Assembly: GCA_047632435.1 (NCBI GenBank)
Contig: JBLICU010000004.1
Coordinates: forward strand, 1-64,000
Direction: 5' to 3'
From: JAMZMI01 sp047632435
GTDB taxonomy: Bacteria > Bacteroidota > Bacteroidia > Cytophagales > Cyclobacteriaceae
DNA length: 64,000 bases
Below, piece by piece: positions 36,129 to 45,700 of this stretch. Numbering within the stretch: the stretch's first letter is position 1; every line of letters starts with the position of its first letter. Made by a program: the position numbers and the translations under genes. Below the pieces are notes generated by a model, which was not told the origin of the DNA, made no database searches, and saw nothing but the letters and a program-made list of their open reading frames with translations.

Positions 36129-36656
36129 ATGGAACAAATAACTTTAGGATCAGGATGTTTTTGGTGCACCGAAGCAGTATTTCAACGATTGAAAGGCGTT
36201 GAAACTGCGGTTTCAGGTTACTCAGGTGGAAAGACCAAAGACCCATTTTACAAAGAAGTGTGCGCAGGAACTACAGGACATGCCGAAGTGGTCCATGTGA
36301 CTTTCGATCCAGCCATCATTTCCCTAACCGAAATATTGGAAGTTTTTTGGAAAACCCATGACCCGACTACATTGAATAGACAAGGAAACGATGCGGGTAC
36401 ACAATATCGTTCAGCTGTATTTTATCATTCTGAAGATCAAAAGAAGATTGCCGAAACATTGAAGCAGAAATTGGATGAATCAGGTGCCTGGGGGGATTCA
36501 ATAGTAACTGAGATTACAGCTTTTGAGAAATTTTGGCCAGCAGAAGATCATCATCAAAGGTATTTTGAAGCAAATGGAAATCAGCCATATTGCCAGTTTG
36601 TGGTGGCTCCTAAAGTGGCTAAATTCAAAAAGGTATTTGGTGATAAATTGAAATAA
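36129..36656 (+). CDS. msrA: Peptide methionine (S)-S-oxide reductase
   Basis: A 175-residue MsrA that repairs oxidised methionine. The catalytic Cys10 is in GSGCFWCTEAVF with the second Cys at 13; the GTTGHAEVV and QYRSAVFYH blocks and the C-terminal HHQRYFE region are present. No MsrB domain is fused. It stands between two unrelated units and is intact although the neighbourhood contains decayed genes. A minus-strand terminator lies just after it. Confidence 0.95.
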   Translation: MEQITLGSGCFWCTEAVFQRLKGVETAVSGYSGGKTKDPFYKEVCAGTTGHAEVVHVTFDPAIISLTEILEVFWKTHDPTTLNRQGNDAGTQYRSAVFYHSEDQKKIAETLKQKLDESGAWGDSIVTEITAFEKFWPAEDHHQRYFEANGNQPYCQFVVAPKVAKFKKVFGDKLK

Positions 36657-36659
36657 AAA

Positions 36660-36682
36660 GGGTGGGACTTCTAGACCCACCC
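36660..36682 (-). terminator. Intrinsic terminator for the minus-strand TPR gene
   Basis: GGGTGGG and CCCACCC form a 7-bp GC-rich stem with a 9-base loop. Read on the minus strand it is followed by TTTTT, so it terminates the gene at 36709-37104; the plus side lacks a T-tract. Confidence 0.75.
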
Positions 36683-36708
36683 AAAGAGGATTCTACTACT
36701 CTTTTGAA

Positions 36709-37104
36709 TTATCTTAAATTCCAGATTTTCTGCTGGAGATTTTCAGTATTGGCTTGTGGATTGATCTCCTTGGTTATTAGCAATGCCTGATAATAAAGTT
36801 TCATAGCTTCTTTATCTCTTGATACCTTGCTTAAATAATCTGCCTTAACCTCCAAGTTGTAAGAAGTTTCTTTGATTGCTATGGATCTATCAATCCAGAC
36901 CAGTGCTTCTTCGATATTTTCACCTTTAATAAAACAGATTTCAGAACTTTGGGCTAACGTCTCCCAATCAGACTCATCGGCGTTTGATACAGCTGTTTTT
37001 GCTTTTTCTACAAGTTTGCTGTTTGGATCGTCGTTTGCAAATGCAACGGATGATGTAAGGATTACTGCCAGTGCGAGGGTTGAGATTTTTGTTAATTTTT
37101 TCAT
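36709..37104 (-). CDS. Small exported TPR-like protein
   Basis: The start at 37104 gives a 131-residue protein with a clear signal peptide (LALAVILTSSVAFA) and then paired helices of TPR type (NIEEALVWIDRSIAI; RDKEAMKLYYQALLI). One cysteine (SEICFI) remains. It is probably periplasmic. No regulatory partner is evident and it ends at a strong terminator. Confidence 0.75.
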   Translation of the reverse strand: MKKLTKISTLALAVILTSSVAFANDDPNSKLVEKAKTAVSNADESDWETLAQSSEICFIKGENIEEALVWIDRSIAIKETSYNLEVKADYLSKVSRDKEAMKLYYQALLITKEINPQANTENLQQKIWNLR

Positions 37105-37330
37105 AGTCATTTGGTTTTGAGTTTAATTTCATTGAATTGCGAATGTTGTTAGGAAAGACTGTGCCAAAAATCATAAGTCTCATAAAATCAAATACTTACA
37201 TTTTTAATGTGGTTTTAATCTTTTCGGCAATACTTCAATATTGTCCGCTTTTTCGTACAGTTATAAGATTAAAGTGCCATGTAAAAGGTTGCATTGACAT
37301 TGTCTTTTTTTTAATTTTTAAGAATGTGAG

Positions 37331-38523
37331 CTATTGAAACAGACTCAGTTGTGTTGGTTTTTTTGCCCAAACCATGACTGTGCGTCTACCATATCGCCGG
37401 CTTTCATTTCTTTCTTTTTGAATGAGGTCATCGAGATTTCCTTTTGGGTCAAAATCTTTTTCCAGTAGTTCGCTTGCTTTGCTCAAAGCCTGAACCGCCT
37501 TGAGTCGGTCTGAATGATTTATTTTAGCTTTTGCCACTGCATTTTTCAGGACATCAATACTCTTGTCGTAAATTTTGGTTGGTACGGGAAAGGGATGGCC
37601 GTCTTTCCCACCATGGGCAAAGGAAAACCTGGCGGGATCGCTGAATCGAGAAGGGGTACCGTAGATGACATCACTTACCAACGTTAGAGATTGTAGGGTT
37701 CTTGGACCCAATCCCTGTAGAAGTAGCAATGATTCAAAATCGTGAGTTGGAAGCTCTTGTGCCAAAGCCAAAACAGCTCCAAGCCTTTTGATGTCCACAT
37801 CTTTTTGTCTCACATCGTGGTGTCGAGGCAATCGGATTTTTTGAATTTCTCTGATCATTCTTTCCGGTTTTTCAGAAGTGATATTGAGTATGCCTTTTTT
37901 GGTAGCTGCTGAATCGGGCGAAGTTAGATTCAGGATTTGACCTTGATTGCGACCATAAACGAAGGCGTGTGGTTCTTCTGTAAAACTTTTGAGTCCAGCG
38001 GAGTGCCAGTGATATCTTATGGCATAGCCCCGTTCATGCCTTGCTGTATCACTGCCCACTCACCTTCATCTGTGAGTATGAACGAATGTAAATAGATCTG
38101 AAATCCGTCCTGTATCGCCATATTGTCAACTTTGGCAGACAACCGGCTACTTCTTACCAGTACGTGTCCATTGAGGCCTGTGGCTTCTGCGATGCGGAGT
38201 AGTTCGTCTGGGGTTCTTAGAGCGTTTTTGCCTTGACCGCCACATATATAAATGCCCAATTCTTTGAACATGGGGTTGAGCGCAGTTTTCAGTGCGCCCA
38301 TGACTGAGGTCGTGATACCAGATGAATGCCAATCCATTCCCAGCATACATCCAAGTGATTGAAACTAGGCTGGATCACTGAGTCTTTTGATAACTTCTGA
38401 TTTTCCATATTCTATGGCTATGGCTTCTATGATGGCACCACCAAGTTGTGACATGCGCTCGGCAAGCCAGCGTGGTACTTTGCCATGGTGAAGCGGAAGA
38501 TCTGCGTATCCTGATTTTTGCAT
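37331..38523 (-). pseudogene. DUF763 gene with a nonsense codon and a frameshift
   Basis: Three pieces align to one DUF763 protein. From the ATG at 38523: KSGYADLPLHHGKVP, then a TAG at 38365-38367 where DUF763 proteins have Trp in a WFQ motif. The same frame resumes FQSLGCMLGMDWHSSGITT and runs to QQGMN, where it stops at 38017. A second frame (37331-38059) resumes near GGGG (38028-38031) with YAIRYHWHSAGLKSF and continues to LSLFQ. The gene is therefore disrupted twice. DUF763 is widespread in archaea and bacteria and has no assigned function. Confidence 0.85.
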
Positions 38524-38568
38524 GGCTATAGCGTATTAATGGGGTTTTGAAGAATGTCAGTTTTGTAA

Positions 38569-38754
38569 AACATATCAGACGAAAGCAGTAAACACGAAGC
38601 GGTTATTATCCCAATTTCTTTATTTGAGGAGATGTTGGATATAATTGATGAACTGGATGCTGTCAAAGAATTTGGTTCACTGAAATCACTTGATTTATCA
38701 TTTCGGACTATTGATGTTTTAATGGAGGATATTGAAACATGCAGATCCAAATAG
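38569..38754 (+). pseudogene. Remnant of a toxin-antitoxin antitoxin (Phd/YefM-like)
   Basis: The plus frame encodes about 60 residues with HEAVIIPISLFEEMLDII and a C-terminal ETCRSK. This is the middle-to-C-terminal pattern of Phd/YefM-type antitoxins. A stop lies directly before it and no ATG precedes the conserved part. It overlaps the toxin remnant by 16 bp, as intact antitoxin-toxin pairs often do. The antisense ORF at 38526-38969 is a shadow. Confidence 0.55.
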
Positions 38755-39008
38755 TGGAAGTAGGTTGCCATACATTTGTTAGCAATGCTGCTGAAAAGGC
38801 ACTCAAAAAAATCCCTAATGCCCATTTCCTTCGAATTACCTGAAGCATTCGCATTCTTTCTGAAGACCCGCATCCTTACGGCTGTATAAAATTGAAAGGC
38901 AGAAATGTCAATCGGATTCACACTGGAAACCATCAGGTCATTTTTGAAATTATTGATCAAAAATTTCATATGCTAGTCATAGGTAAGGAAAAAGAAGAGG
39001 TATTTATA
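38739..39008 (+). pseudogene. RelE/ParE-type toxin with internal TGA
   Basis: From the ATG at 38739: VEVGCHTFVSNAAEKAL and KKIPNAHFLRIT, then a TGA at 38841-38843, then SIRILSEDPHPYGCIKLK and IHTGNHQVIFEII in the same frame, ending near EEVFI. The pieces together form a RelE-superfamily mRNA-interferase fold with its typical DPxPxGxxKLKG and YRVxFEI strands (YRV is HQV here). The stop truncates it after 34 residues, so it should be inactive. The antitoxin just upstream is also broken. Confidence 0.75.
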
Positions 39009-39050
39009 AATAATTCTCATTTCTCATTTTTTAATTCTTCATTTTCCATT

Positions 39051-41984
39051 TTAAACTTCTATACTCTTATAATTCAATCGTTTCATATAAGTGACTTCCA
39101 GACTGATTGCGTCAAATTCCTCCATGACTCGCCCTTCCATTAAATAGATGCCTCGTCCATTAAAAGGAAATTTTTTTATGGCAGGAGGGAAGTGTACCGT
39201 GTCTATAAACTCACCTTCTTCATCCAGAAAATTGCCAAAACACATTTCCTCTTTTTTTACTGTGCTGGTGCGCTTGGTGGTGATTAGGTAACCAATGGCT
39301 CGAATTTTTTTGTTGATGTGAGAGGGAAACTCCCTAGCCATCAGACACTGTGGAGGTTTTTCACTGAGTAAATCAAATGGCGGATGAAGCGGGAATCCAA
39401 GTAGCTCTATTTCATCATAGATGTCTTCTGTTCTGGAATGTTCGATCGTGGGGAGTTTGTAGTTCTTAATTGGCGTCTCAAATAATGAGGGCTTGTTCTC
39501 ACTCCTCTTGGTGTTTCCAAGTGAGAAATGTGCCCGCCAAAGCAAGCTTTTTTTGTCCTTTTGAGTAAAGCGAAAAGCATCAATGCGTATGAGCAAACTA
39601 AGCTGATCCAGGGAAATACTTACTCTTCGGATGTAGTCATCCAGCGAAAGAAACGGTCCTTGTTGATCACGATCGAGGATGGTCTCCAGTATGGTGTTGT
39701 CTTCAAGTTCATTGATATTGCCTAATCCGAGATAGATGGTCTTTCCCTTGATGGTGGTGTGTGATTGGCTCAAGTTGATACACGGAAGCTCTATTTGTGC
39801 ACCATGCATGCGTGCTTCGTGTATGTAAAATTCACGGCTGTAAAAACCCCCTCCGTTGTTGAGTACGGCCACCATAAACTCCAGCGGATAATGAGACTTC
39901 AGGAACATGCTTTGGTAGCTCTCGATGGCATAAGAAGCAGAGTGCCCTTTCGCGAATGCGTAACCAGCAAAGCTTTCAATCTGTCGCCATACGTCTTTGC
40001 TTAGTTCAGGGGCATAACCCTTTTTATCGCAGTTTTTGAAAAACTTCTCTTTGACTGACTGAAACTCATCTCTGGATCGAAATTTTCCCGACATGCCACG
40101 GCGCAATACATCTGATTCTGCCAGCGAAAGTCCAGCAAAATAATGCGCCACCTTGATCACATCTTCCTGATAGACCATCACACCATAAGTGTCTGGCATG
40201 ATGCTGAAAAGGGTGGGGTGGGCCTCTTTTCTCTTTTCAGGAATGCGATACCGTAAGATATACTCTCGCATCATGCCCGATCTGGCTACTCCCGGGCGTA
40301 TGATGGAACTTGCGGCCACAAGCGTGAGATAGTTATCTGCTTTTAGTTTGGTGAGCAACATGCGCATGGCTGGAGATTCCACATAAAAGCAACCAATGGC
40401 TTTGGCTTCTCGCAGATTGATCCTCACGAGAGGGTCTTCTTTGAATAGCTTGATGTCATGGATGTCAATATCCAATCTGTCTGGTTGATTTTCCTTGATG
40501 ATCTGTATCGAGTCTTTGATTTTTCCCAGGCCTCTTTGTCCCAATATGTCGTATTTGAACAGGCCCACATCTTCAGCGATGACCATGTCGAAGTGTGTGA
40601 TGGGAAAGCCCTTGGGAGGTAGTGACGTTGCAGTGAAATAATGAATGGGTTTATCGGAGATGATAATACCACCGGCATGTACACTTAGGTGGCTCGGAAA
40701 TCCGCCAAGCCTTTCTCCATAATTGAGAATCATCCGCGAATGATGGTCGAGGTTTTGTGTGCTGTTTTTTTGTAACTTCTCAATTTCGTATGGAGGTATT
40801 CCGAAGGCTTTCCCCACTTCTCTAAGCACCGCCCGATGCTGGAAAGTGCTGTGGGTAGCCAACAAAACAGTATTTTCATATCGCTCAAAAATGTATCTGG
40901 TCACATCGTTACGATCTTTGGAAGAAAAGTCAATATCAAAATCTGGAGGATTCTGCCTGAAAAGATTAATGAACCTTTCGAAATACAAATCCAACTCGAT
41001 GGGATCCACATCTGTGATGCGAAGAATGTACGCCACCACGCTATTGGCGCCACTGCCCCTTCCAATGTAATAGTAGTCTTTGCTTCGGGCATAAGAGACT
41101 ATGTCCCAGCTGGTGAGAAAATAGGAGAGGAAGCCCATCTGCCTGATGATCTGAAGCTCCGTGATAATTCGTTTTTTAATATGAAAAGGCACCTGATTAC
41201 CATAGCGATAAGCCAATCCGTCAATGCACAGTTGTCTCACTTTTTGATGGTCACCTTCTTCTGATCCTGTCCATGTTTTGAGGTTTTGAGGTTTGGCTTC
41301 CGGGCTGAACTTAAAATCTATCTCACAGTTTTGGATGACGTATTTTAGGTTTTCAATGGCGACAGGTATATCTTCATAAGCGGTCAGGAGTTGTTTTTTG
41401 GTAAGGAAAATATCCTCTTTATGTGCGGTATCGGTATCAGATAGTTTACTCACCAATGTGTTGAGGTCAATCGCCCTGAGCACTTCATGTAGTTCGAAAT
41501 CTTCTTTTTTAGGAAGCGTGTAAGCAGGGCAGGCGATGAGCTTTTCTTTGTTCAGCGATTTTGTGAACCGTGCTCGATTGACTTCATGTGGTTTTAGAAT
41601 GATGTATTCATACGGTTTCAAATCCCGATTGGGAATATTACTGGTGGGATAGAGGATAAAACAATCCCTTATTTCATCAATAGATGGGGGAATAGGCGTA
41701 TGGTTGTGCAGATGTTGTGACAGGAGCGTGTTGAGATGAAAGTAGCCTTCATTGTTTTGGGCAATGCCAATGAATTGCTGCGTGGAGCCATTTCTGAAAT
41801 CAATACCGAGCAGAGGTCTGATGTTGTTTTTTTTCGCTACACGCACAAATTCCAGATTGCCAGCGGTGCTATTGATATCAGTGAGAACGAGGGTTTTGAT
41901 ATTGTTTCTTTTCGCCCATTCGATCAACTCTTCTATGGGGAAAAGGCCGTATTTGAAACTGAAATAGGAATGGGTGTTGAGCAC
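39051..41984 (-). CDS. DNA polymerase III alpha-type polymerase (DnaE2-like)
   Basis: A 977-residue C-family polymerase with a PHP domain (LNTHSYFSFKYGLFP; VLTDINS), a palm with the catalytic Asp pair PDFDIDFSSKDR and a third Asp near LFKYDILGQRGLGKI, then helix-hairpin-helix and OB domains. It lacks the long extensions of the main Bacteroidota DnaE (over 1150 residues), so it is the secondary, error-prone type rather than the replicative subunit. Its promoter region contains repeated ACTAA/TTAGT half-sites shared with the Y-family polymerase at 51519. Confidence 0.9.
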   Translation of the reverse strand: MLNTHSYFSFKYGLFPIEELIEWAKRNNIKTLVLTDINSTAGNLEFVRVAKKNNIRPLLGIDFRNGSTQQFIGIAQNNEGYFHLNTLLSQHLHNHTPIPPSIDEIRDCFILYPTSNIPNRDLKPYEYIILKPHEVNRARFTKSLNKEKLIACPAYTLPKKEDFELHEVLRAIDLNTLVSKLSDTDTAHKEDIFLTKKQLLTAYEDIPVAIENLKYVIQNCEIDFKFSPEAKPQNLKTWTGSEEGDHQKVRQLCIDGLAYRYGNQVPFHIKKRIITELQIIRQMGFLSYFLTSWDIVSYARSKDYYYIGRGSGANSVVAYILRITDVDPIELDLYFERFINLFRQNPPDFDIDFSSKDRNDVTRYIFERYENTVLLATHSTFQHRAVLREVGKAFGIPPYEIEKLQKNSTQNLDHHSRMILNYGERLGGFPSHLSVHAGGIIISDKPIHYFTATSLPPKGFPITHFDMVIAEDVGLFKYDILGQRGLGKIKDSIQIIKENQPDRLDIDIHDIKLFKEDPLVRINLREAKAIGCFYVESPAMRMLLTKLKADNYLTLVAASSIIRPGVARSGMMREYILRYRIPEKRKEAHPTLFSIMPDTYGVMVYQEDVIKVAHYFAGLSLAESDVLRRGMSGKFRSRDEFQSVKEKFFKNCDKKGYAPELSKDVWRQIESFAGYAFAKGHSASYAIESYQSMFLKSHYPLEFMVAVLNNGGGFYSREFYIHEARMHGAQIELPCINLSQSHTTIKGKTIYLGLGNINELEDNTILETILDRDQQGPFLSLDDYIRRVSISLDQLSLLIRIDAFRFTQKDKKSLLWRAHFSLGNTKRSENKPSLFETPIKNYKLPTIEHSRTEDIYDEIELLGFPLHPPFDLLSEKPPQCLMAREFPSHINKKIRAIGYLITTKRTSTVKKEEMCFGNFLDEEGEFIDTVHFPPAIKKFPFNGRGIYLMEGRVMEEFDAISLEVTYMKRLNYKSIEV

Positions 41985-41991
41985 CCTTAAA

Positions 41992-42026
41992 ACTAATTAA
42001 TTTAGTAATTAACTAAAAATATTAGT
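41992..42026 (-). promoter_or_regulatory. Repeated operator-like half-sites upstream of the dnaE-like gene
   Basis: Four half-sites alternate at exact 10-bp steps: ACTAA 41992, TTAGT 42002, ACTAA 42012, TTAGT 42022. They build two ACTAA-N5-TTAGT palindromes and a central one in the other register, starting 8 bp before the start codon. Exact helical phasing and the same half-site before dinB suggest cooperative binding by one repressor, probably LexA-like. Confidence 0.55.
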
Positions 42027-42071
42027 AAATAATTTATCTAAGGAAAAATTGAGAATGTAGAATTGAAAAGG

Positions 42072-42692
42072 TCACTCCCTAAAAACATCGGTAAGATTGA
42101 TATTTAATCCGATCAGAACATTTGATGTCAAGGAGTTTTCTCGCACAAACTTACCACGCGAGATGTATTTTCCTTCTTCATTCAAATCATATGCTTCGAT
42201 CACATTTTCTCCGGGATAAACAATCCAATATTCATTCACACCGTGCTCCTGGTAGAGTTGGTATTTTTCTGTTAAGTCTTTGGAAGCAGTAGAAGGGGAG
42301 AGAATTTCAATTATTAAATCGGGCGCACCTTTGCATCCGGCATCATCAAGTTTAGTTTCGTCACAAACCACACAAAGGTCCGGCTGTACTACGGTGTACG
42401 TTTGACTATTAGGTTCATTTGAATTTTTCGGGAATCGCACATCAAAAGGTGCCGAATAAACATTACAGCTTTTACCCTTGAGATACATACCAATTTCGAC
42501 GTGAAGATTGGAACCAACCTCCTGATGAGTCCTTCTTGGAGCTGGCGACATCTTAAACAGTTTCCCTTTGATGATTTCTACCCGTTCATCAAAAGTCCAC
42601 TTGAGGTAGTCTGCATATGAATACACACCTTCAGGTTCGAGAAGCGTGATGTCATCTATTTTGGTTTCGTCAGTTTTGTAAGTAGCGGACAT
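42072..42692 (-). CDS. Uma2-family nuclease (copy 1)
   Basis: A 206-residue Uma2 (DUF820) protein with the PD-(D/E)xK nuclease core: a Glu in the N-terminal helix (ERVEIIKGKLFKMSP), then PDLIIEILSPSTASKD (catalytic D and E) and the K of DLTEKYQLY. Its paralogue at 50849-51469 is the same length and clearly similar along the whole protein. The native role of the family is unknown. It lies 87 bp upstream of dnaE. Confidence 0.88.
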   Translation of the reverse strand: MSATYKTDETKIDDITLLEPEGVYSYADYLKWTFDERVEIIKGKLFKMSPAPRRTHQEVGSNLHVEIGMYLKGKSCNVYSAPFDVRFPKNSNEPNSQTYTVVQPDLCVVCDETKLDDAGCKGAPDLIIEILSPSTASKDLTEKYQLYQEHGVNEYWIVYPGENVIEAYDLNEEGKYISRGKFVRENSLTSNVLIGLNINLTDVFRE

Positions 42693-42764
42693 GTCACTAA
42701 TTTAGAAATATTTCAACCGTAACCCAAACTGAATGAAAAATTATCATTCGGTATTCAGCCTGAT

Positions 42765-45700
42765 TCAATTATCGATTTTTACAATCCTGTGTACCGAATT
42801 ACCTATTTTAAAAAGATAAATTCCTTTTGATAAATCAGAGATTTCGATTACTCCAGTTCCGTCTTGATCCAGATTTTGAGTTTTTATGAGTGCCCCGCCA
42901 ATGGAATAGACAAGCACTTTTTGTTGATCTCCTGTGGAATTTCTAATAAAGACTTGATTGGCCGTCGGGTTTGGATATATAGTGAAATCATCAACTGGAT
43001 TTATTCCTAAAGGAGGCGCATCTTGCATAGCCACAGCCAACCAATATTCACTAAAATGATTGTCTACATTCAGATCAGATAGTTGCCAACTGAAATTATT
43101 GGCTCCACTCATTTTAGGCCAGGTGTTTTCATCAAAAACAACATAATCAACAATAATTCCATGACTCTCACGAAGTTCAATGGCTTCACCATTGTTGGAT
43201 AATTTACCTTCCTGCCAAGGATAAACTGCTTTGCTTATTTCATCCCAAAAAGTAGAAGAAACATTATCTGAAAAGTAGAGTGTGTCGAAAGGCGGAATGA
43301 TTACGCCATCAGGCAAAATACCGGTAACACCTTTGCTAAGGTAATATCCCGAGACATTCTGGGCAGTAGTGGCTGGGTTTACAAGCATGATATACTCCGG
43401 CAGATTTAGCGACTCAAGGTTGGAGAAAATCTCTGCAATCATAATGGGAGGTGTCATATTCAAATCATGAAAGCCAGCACCGAGATCAGTCGGCACACCA
43501 GAATTTAAACCATTGCCTATACCTAGTGATTGTGACTTTAGTCGAAAATCAAAAATAGTAGGATTTTCGAACAAAGGATTTCCAAAAATATTTGAGCTGT
43601 TCGCAGACAAAGCGTCATTATCAGAAAGAGAATATTTAGCCGAAAATGTTGATTTTAAGTCTATAAGATAGGAGGCTTCCCCAGAATTAGATAAGATGCT
43701 ATTGGTGATTTTTACATTACCACCAGCATCACCGATGTTTTTCTCAAAACATGAAACTGCATAATTATTACCATAAAAAGTGCATCTATCAATAGTTACC
43801 CGACATGAATCCTTCAATCCCATGCCCATATTGCAATTAAGGAAAAGACTATTTGTAACCTTAATGGTGGACCGCTGACCTACTGAAATGCCTTTATCAG
43901 CAATGTTGTAAACGACCAAACTGTCAATGGTTATATTGGTGGCACCTTCACCAATATCAATGGCGTCACTATTGAATCCAAGCATGTTGTAAATGCGGCA
44001 ATTTCTAACGGAACCATCGGTAACGTCATCCAAATCTATGGCATCTGTATCGGGCTGATTATTGCCATTAAAAGTACAGTTTCGGATGTTTGCCTGACCA
44101 TATTTCACATTGATCAGATCGCCAGTAACTTTGGAATGAAGGGTGCTGTTTGTCAAATTAACGGATGCGTATCTGGCTGCAATCGGATTACTTTCCACAT
44201 TGTCAATCGTCAGATGATTAAGCTCCAAATCCGCATTAAATGCAGAGAGAGCTGCAGGAAACATAGCCGTATTTGATCCGTGTGATGCATTTATTATGCT
44301 CACATAATTTAATGTTGATTTGGAATCAGTATTTTGAAAGATCAATGCTCCCCATGCTTTGTTTCCGTTATCCAATCCTTTGAAAAGGATTTGAGAAGAA
44401 GGACTGCCTAATGCATTCATTTGGCCATAGATGTAAATTGAGGTGTTTGCTGCCAATATTATTTCCACACCAGGGTTTATGGTGAGTATTGCCCCACTTT
44501 GAATTACCACATCTTCCGTTACATAATAAGGCGAGCAATCTGTAGATAGTATGGTATTTGTTGCAATCTGATTAGGGACTATGCAATCATCGGTGGTTTC
44601 ATAAACAGCAACCAGACCATAATCATCACTTAATGTTTTCATTAGTGTAGCGGCATTGGAAATGTATGTCGTGCCGCCTAAAAGTGATATATCTAATTCC
44701 AGATCAAAGCTGATGTCACTACTGGAGCCATTGTTTTGATGAATCTCCACGGCGATGGTGTTAGCTTCGGCAACAAAACTCGAATTGTCTATTGAGAATG
44801 AATTGAAAGCTGATTCTGAGTCACCACTGACAGCCGATAAGGCGTTTGTATCATAACCTATATTACCAGCTGGCATATTCGCTCGTGCCACTTCGGTTCC
44901 GTTTACATAAACCACAGCGCCATCATCATATTGAAGTTTTAACGTGAACCCAATAGCATTCATTTGGTCGGTTGTTAAATTGAAATTATGCCTTAGGTAG
45001 GTGGTAATATATTTGGCACTACTGTTCGATCCATAATTAATCAGAGTAGTTTCATCACCATCGCCATAGCCTAGCTGTGCCTGCCCCGAATTCCATGAGC
45101 TGTCATCAAAATCCGAAGCAGACCAGGACGTTCCTTGATTCGATCCATCGTCCAAATAGTACCAATTGGAACCTTTTGGAATGATGGTGGATTTGCTCAA
45201 TTCTTTCCAGCCCAAAAATTTAAAGCCAGCCTTAGGTTTTGCTTCCAATTGAATTTCAATATTTTTTATAAATGGGCTATTTAGCAAAGAGGTAGGTATC
45301 GGAAGTCCATTAAAAGTGATTTCCCCAGCCTTATCCATGTTGCTTATTAAAGTCAAATTAACAAGTCCGCCAAAACCATAATTCTGCAAATCATTGAGTA
45401 GATATGAAGGTCGCTGATTTGCAAAATTTTTGAGTGCCTCTACTTGACTTTCCCAATATGAAACCGAAGGCATGGCATTGCCATAGGATGAAGTGGTGCC
45501 AAACCATCTTTCAATATGATTTGAAATTTCAGGTTCGATGGCTGCTTTATGAAAATCGATTACGCTTTTGACGCGTTCTGGGTGAAAAGTGGTAATCATG
45601 TGGTTGGCCAATCGATCACCGAAGTAATCCTGATAACCAGCATTTTTCATTAGCTGGCCAAATGGAAGCACTCCCTGTCCTTCAAAATAACCGATCATGT

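Noticed and set aside
34530..38523. TAG recoded as tryptophan throughout the genome
   Set aside because: TAG ends several ordinary genes in the window (for example 8338-8340 and 23073-23075), so a general recoding is untenable; only local suppression or mutation remains.
38526..38969. 147-residue ORF on the minus strand
   Set aside because: It is antisense to the recognisable antitoxin and toxin remnants, and its Ser/Ile-rich composition has no domain.
42001..42017. TTTAGT-N5-ACTAAA read as the operator centre
   Set aside because: This register is symmetric too, but the dinB site fits only the ACTAA-N5-TTAGY register, so that was preferred.
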